This document shows positions 62,291-64,000 of a stretch of 64,000 nt of DNA, one piece after another. The stretch comes from Adiantum capillus-veneris (lineage: Eukaryota > Streptophyta > Polypodiopsida > Polypodiales > Pteridaceae). Position 1 is the first letter of the stretch. Every line of letters starts with the position of its first letter. A program made the position numbers and the translations under genes. The notes under the pieces were generated by a model. The model saw nothing but the letters and a program-made list of their open reading frames with translations. It made no database searches and was not told the origin of the DNA. The stretch is taken from assembly GCA_014529385.2 (NCBI GenBank), contig CM043954.1, positions 96,055,247-96,119,246 on the forward strand. Reading direction: 5' to 3'.

Positions 62291-64000
62291 TGGGCATCAA
62301 AGGTGCGTGAGCGGGGAATGTTAGAAGGAATGTGTATGAGTTTGTTTGACATAGAGATGTTCAATTTCAATGCTGCTCTTCTAAGCTATCACCCCCTTAA
62401 TTGTTAAATGTGTCGCATTTTCAATTGAAACAAAGACTCCACAAAATCATGCACAATGTCAACCAACCGTTCAATTATTGCAACCTCTTCATGTTTCTTT
62501 TTGAATTGATTCCATGCACACTTAGTGGCCTTATAGACTTAAATGTGATTTGCAATATCACACCCAATTAAGCAATGGACATACCCATTAATCTTTGCAA
62601 AGTTGATTGCTCACATCCCAAGTCATAAAATCATCCAAACCCAATTGGCTTGTCATTTTGATTTGCATGGCTACATGCTTGTGATTATGGCAACTCGTAA
62701 ATGCACAAATTAATGAAATTTTTACCATATCGACTTGGCATACATGAAAATGGTAAAAAAAATCATCTTCAATTGGGTTCCAATTGAATCATCTCAAGTC
62801 ACACACCAACCTTTGGGTCTTGCAATCATCATGATTAGTGGTGGCACCAATCATTCATTTTCTCATTGGATAGATCATATTATTGAGTAGGCACACATCC
62901 AAATTTAGACCAAAACTATATGCAATTCACCGGTCAATCTCACATTGCAACGCACAAATTGCACACTTGATCAAGCATAAATTATTGCATGCATGCTCAA
63001 TTTCTTAAAAATTAACACTATTTTGACCCAATCAAGTAATGCTGCACAGACTCAAAAATTAAGCACGAAAGCTCAAATTTGGCTCAATTAGCAATGCATT
63101 TAGGATTATACCTAATGATTGCACACATATTTGATGCACAGTTTACAATCAAAAAGAATTTGGGTGTCCCAATTGACCATTGAAAATCAAGTGGTCTTGG
63201 ATGGGCACACACACTCAAATTTTGCCCAAATTCTTGGCAATTAGGCATATCCAATGATTGGAATTGCCTAACATTCACATCAATTACATGATAGCACATT
63301 CACATATCATCAATTCCATCAATTTTTATGCATGCACACACTCAAGATTAGGTGCACACTCGAATTTTATGGCAGTTTTTTCCCTCTTTGGTGCATTATG
63401 CACACACTGATTTTTATACAGACACATGAATTGTTGTTGTAAATCAAGCTTAATCTTAACACACACTTCATTCATTAGTCAAAATTGACCATCAATTTCA
63501 TTTCAAAACAATCAAATTAAGCTCTCAAAGTATGTCGATTGATTTACACACCTAATTTTAGCAATAATTTTGCAACAGATTGGAATCAAATTAATCACCC
63601 AAAAATTGAATGGAGTAGGCCAATGCACTTACAATCGATTGCATCCAAGCTAATCCTTGCTCCACGTGTGATGACTCTACCTTGCACACACATGTGTGCA
63701 TCTCCAGTTTAGCCCAGCATTGACCAATTAATGGCCAAAAATCAACCACTCAAATCATCAAATTAGGCACAATTTAGCATAATTAATTTGATTAGAGTGA
63801 TGATTCCACCTCTTATAAGGGGATCAAACCTACATTACACTTTAAATGTTAGCGGTTAGGTTAGTAGAGTTAGTAAAAAATTAATAAAGGTTAGCAAATG
63901 GAATTAGTACAATTAGCATGGAAATGAAGCAAAAATTAGTAATGGTTAGTGAGAAATTAGTGAAATTGGTGGTGGAATTGGAGATTTGGGATATTCATAA
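62291..64000. other. AT-rich non-coding DNA
   Basis: No ORF of interest. The sequence is rich in CAATT, CACACA and ATTAGT phrases. At the far end a short run of TTAGTAAAAATTAGT-like repeats occurs (about 63850-63965). No LTR or gene was recognised. Confidence 0.6.

Overview
This is plant nuclear DNA made almost entirely of nested and broken LTR retrotransposons. The evidence is Ty3/gypsy and Ty1/copia Gag, protease, reverse transcriptase (RT), RNase H and integrase domains, primer-binding sites matching initiator-tRNA-Met and tRNA-Asp, and LTR pairs with TG...CA ends. No intact host gene was recognised. The species cannot be named from the window; a plant with a repeat-rich genome is the safe reading.

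Layout. 1-6290 is a junkyard of Ty3/gypsy pieces: an integrase fragment (+), a probable LTR plus a decayed copy of an unusual extra ORF (-), a probable LTR (+), and a gag-protease relic called G3 (-). The G3 LTR (6290-6815) was hit by element E1 (6816-18309, +) only a few bases from its end. E1 is a decayed 11.5 kb gypsy element with 2.4 kb LTRs packed with (CT)n and (CA)n microsatellites, an ORF upstream of gag, and two RNase H domains, which places it near the Tat/Ogre group. 18318-21085 holds a broken, unrecognised multi-exon gene (-). Copia-A (21086-45666, -) is complete from LTR to LTR but is split by E2 (25491-44509, +). E2 is a 19 kb gypsy element with near-identical LTRs and a perfect 5-bp target duplication. 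45667-50435 has no recognisable gene. 50436-51740 is a gypsy gag relic (+). 51740-54346 is a deleted copia element of another family (copia-C, -). 54347-57437 is a deleted sibling of copia-A (copia-B, -). The rest is non-coding apart from a gypsy gag relic (about 60690-62290, -).

E2 is the centre of interest. It carries Gag and a retropepsin, then RT-RNase H-integrase with two tandem HHCC zinc modules, then a second retropepsin-like domain after the integrase. After a GGAGGGGGGGAG tract comes a 2.8 kb spacer and a separate ORF of about 1,090 codons. That ORF has a diverged homologue at 1506-3593. A 24-bp palindrome occurs nine times, four in the leader and five in the spacer before the extra ORF, at spacings of only about 285 or 124-135 bp. 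The 12-base purine tract before the 3' LTR recurs exactly after pol. E2 therefore looks like two repeat-leader + ORF + PPT modules in one element. A consensus splice donor after the primer-binding site and an acceptor just before the extra ORF suggest a spliced subgenomic mRNA.

Nesting gives relative ages: G3 is older than E1, and copia-A is older than E2. All domain names come from reading translated motifs; no database search was run.
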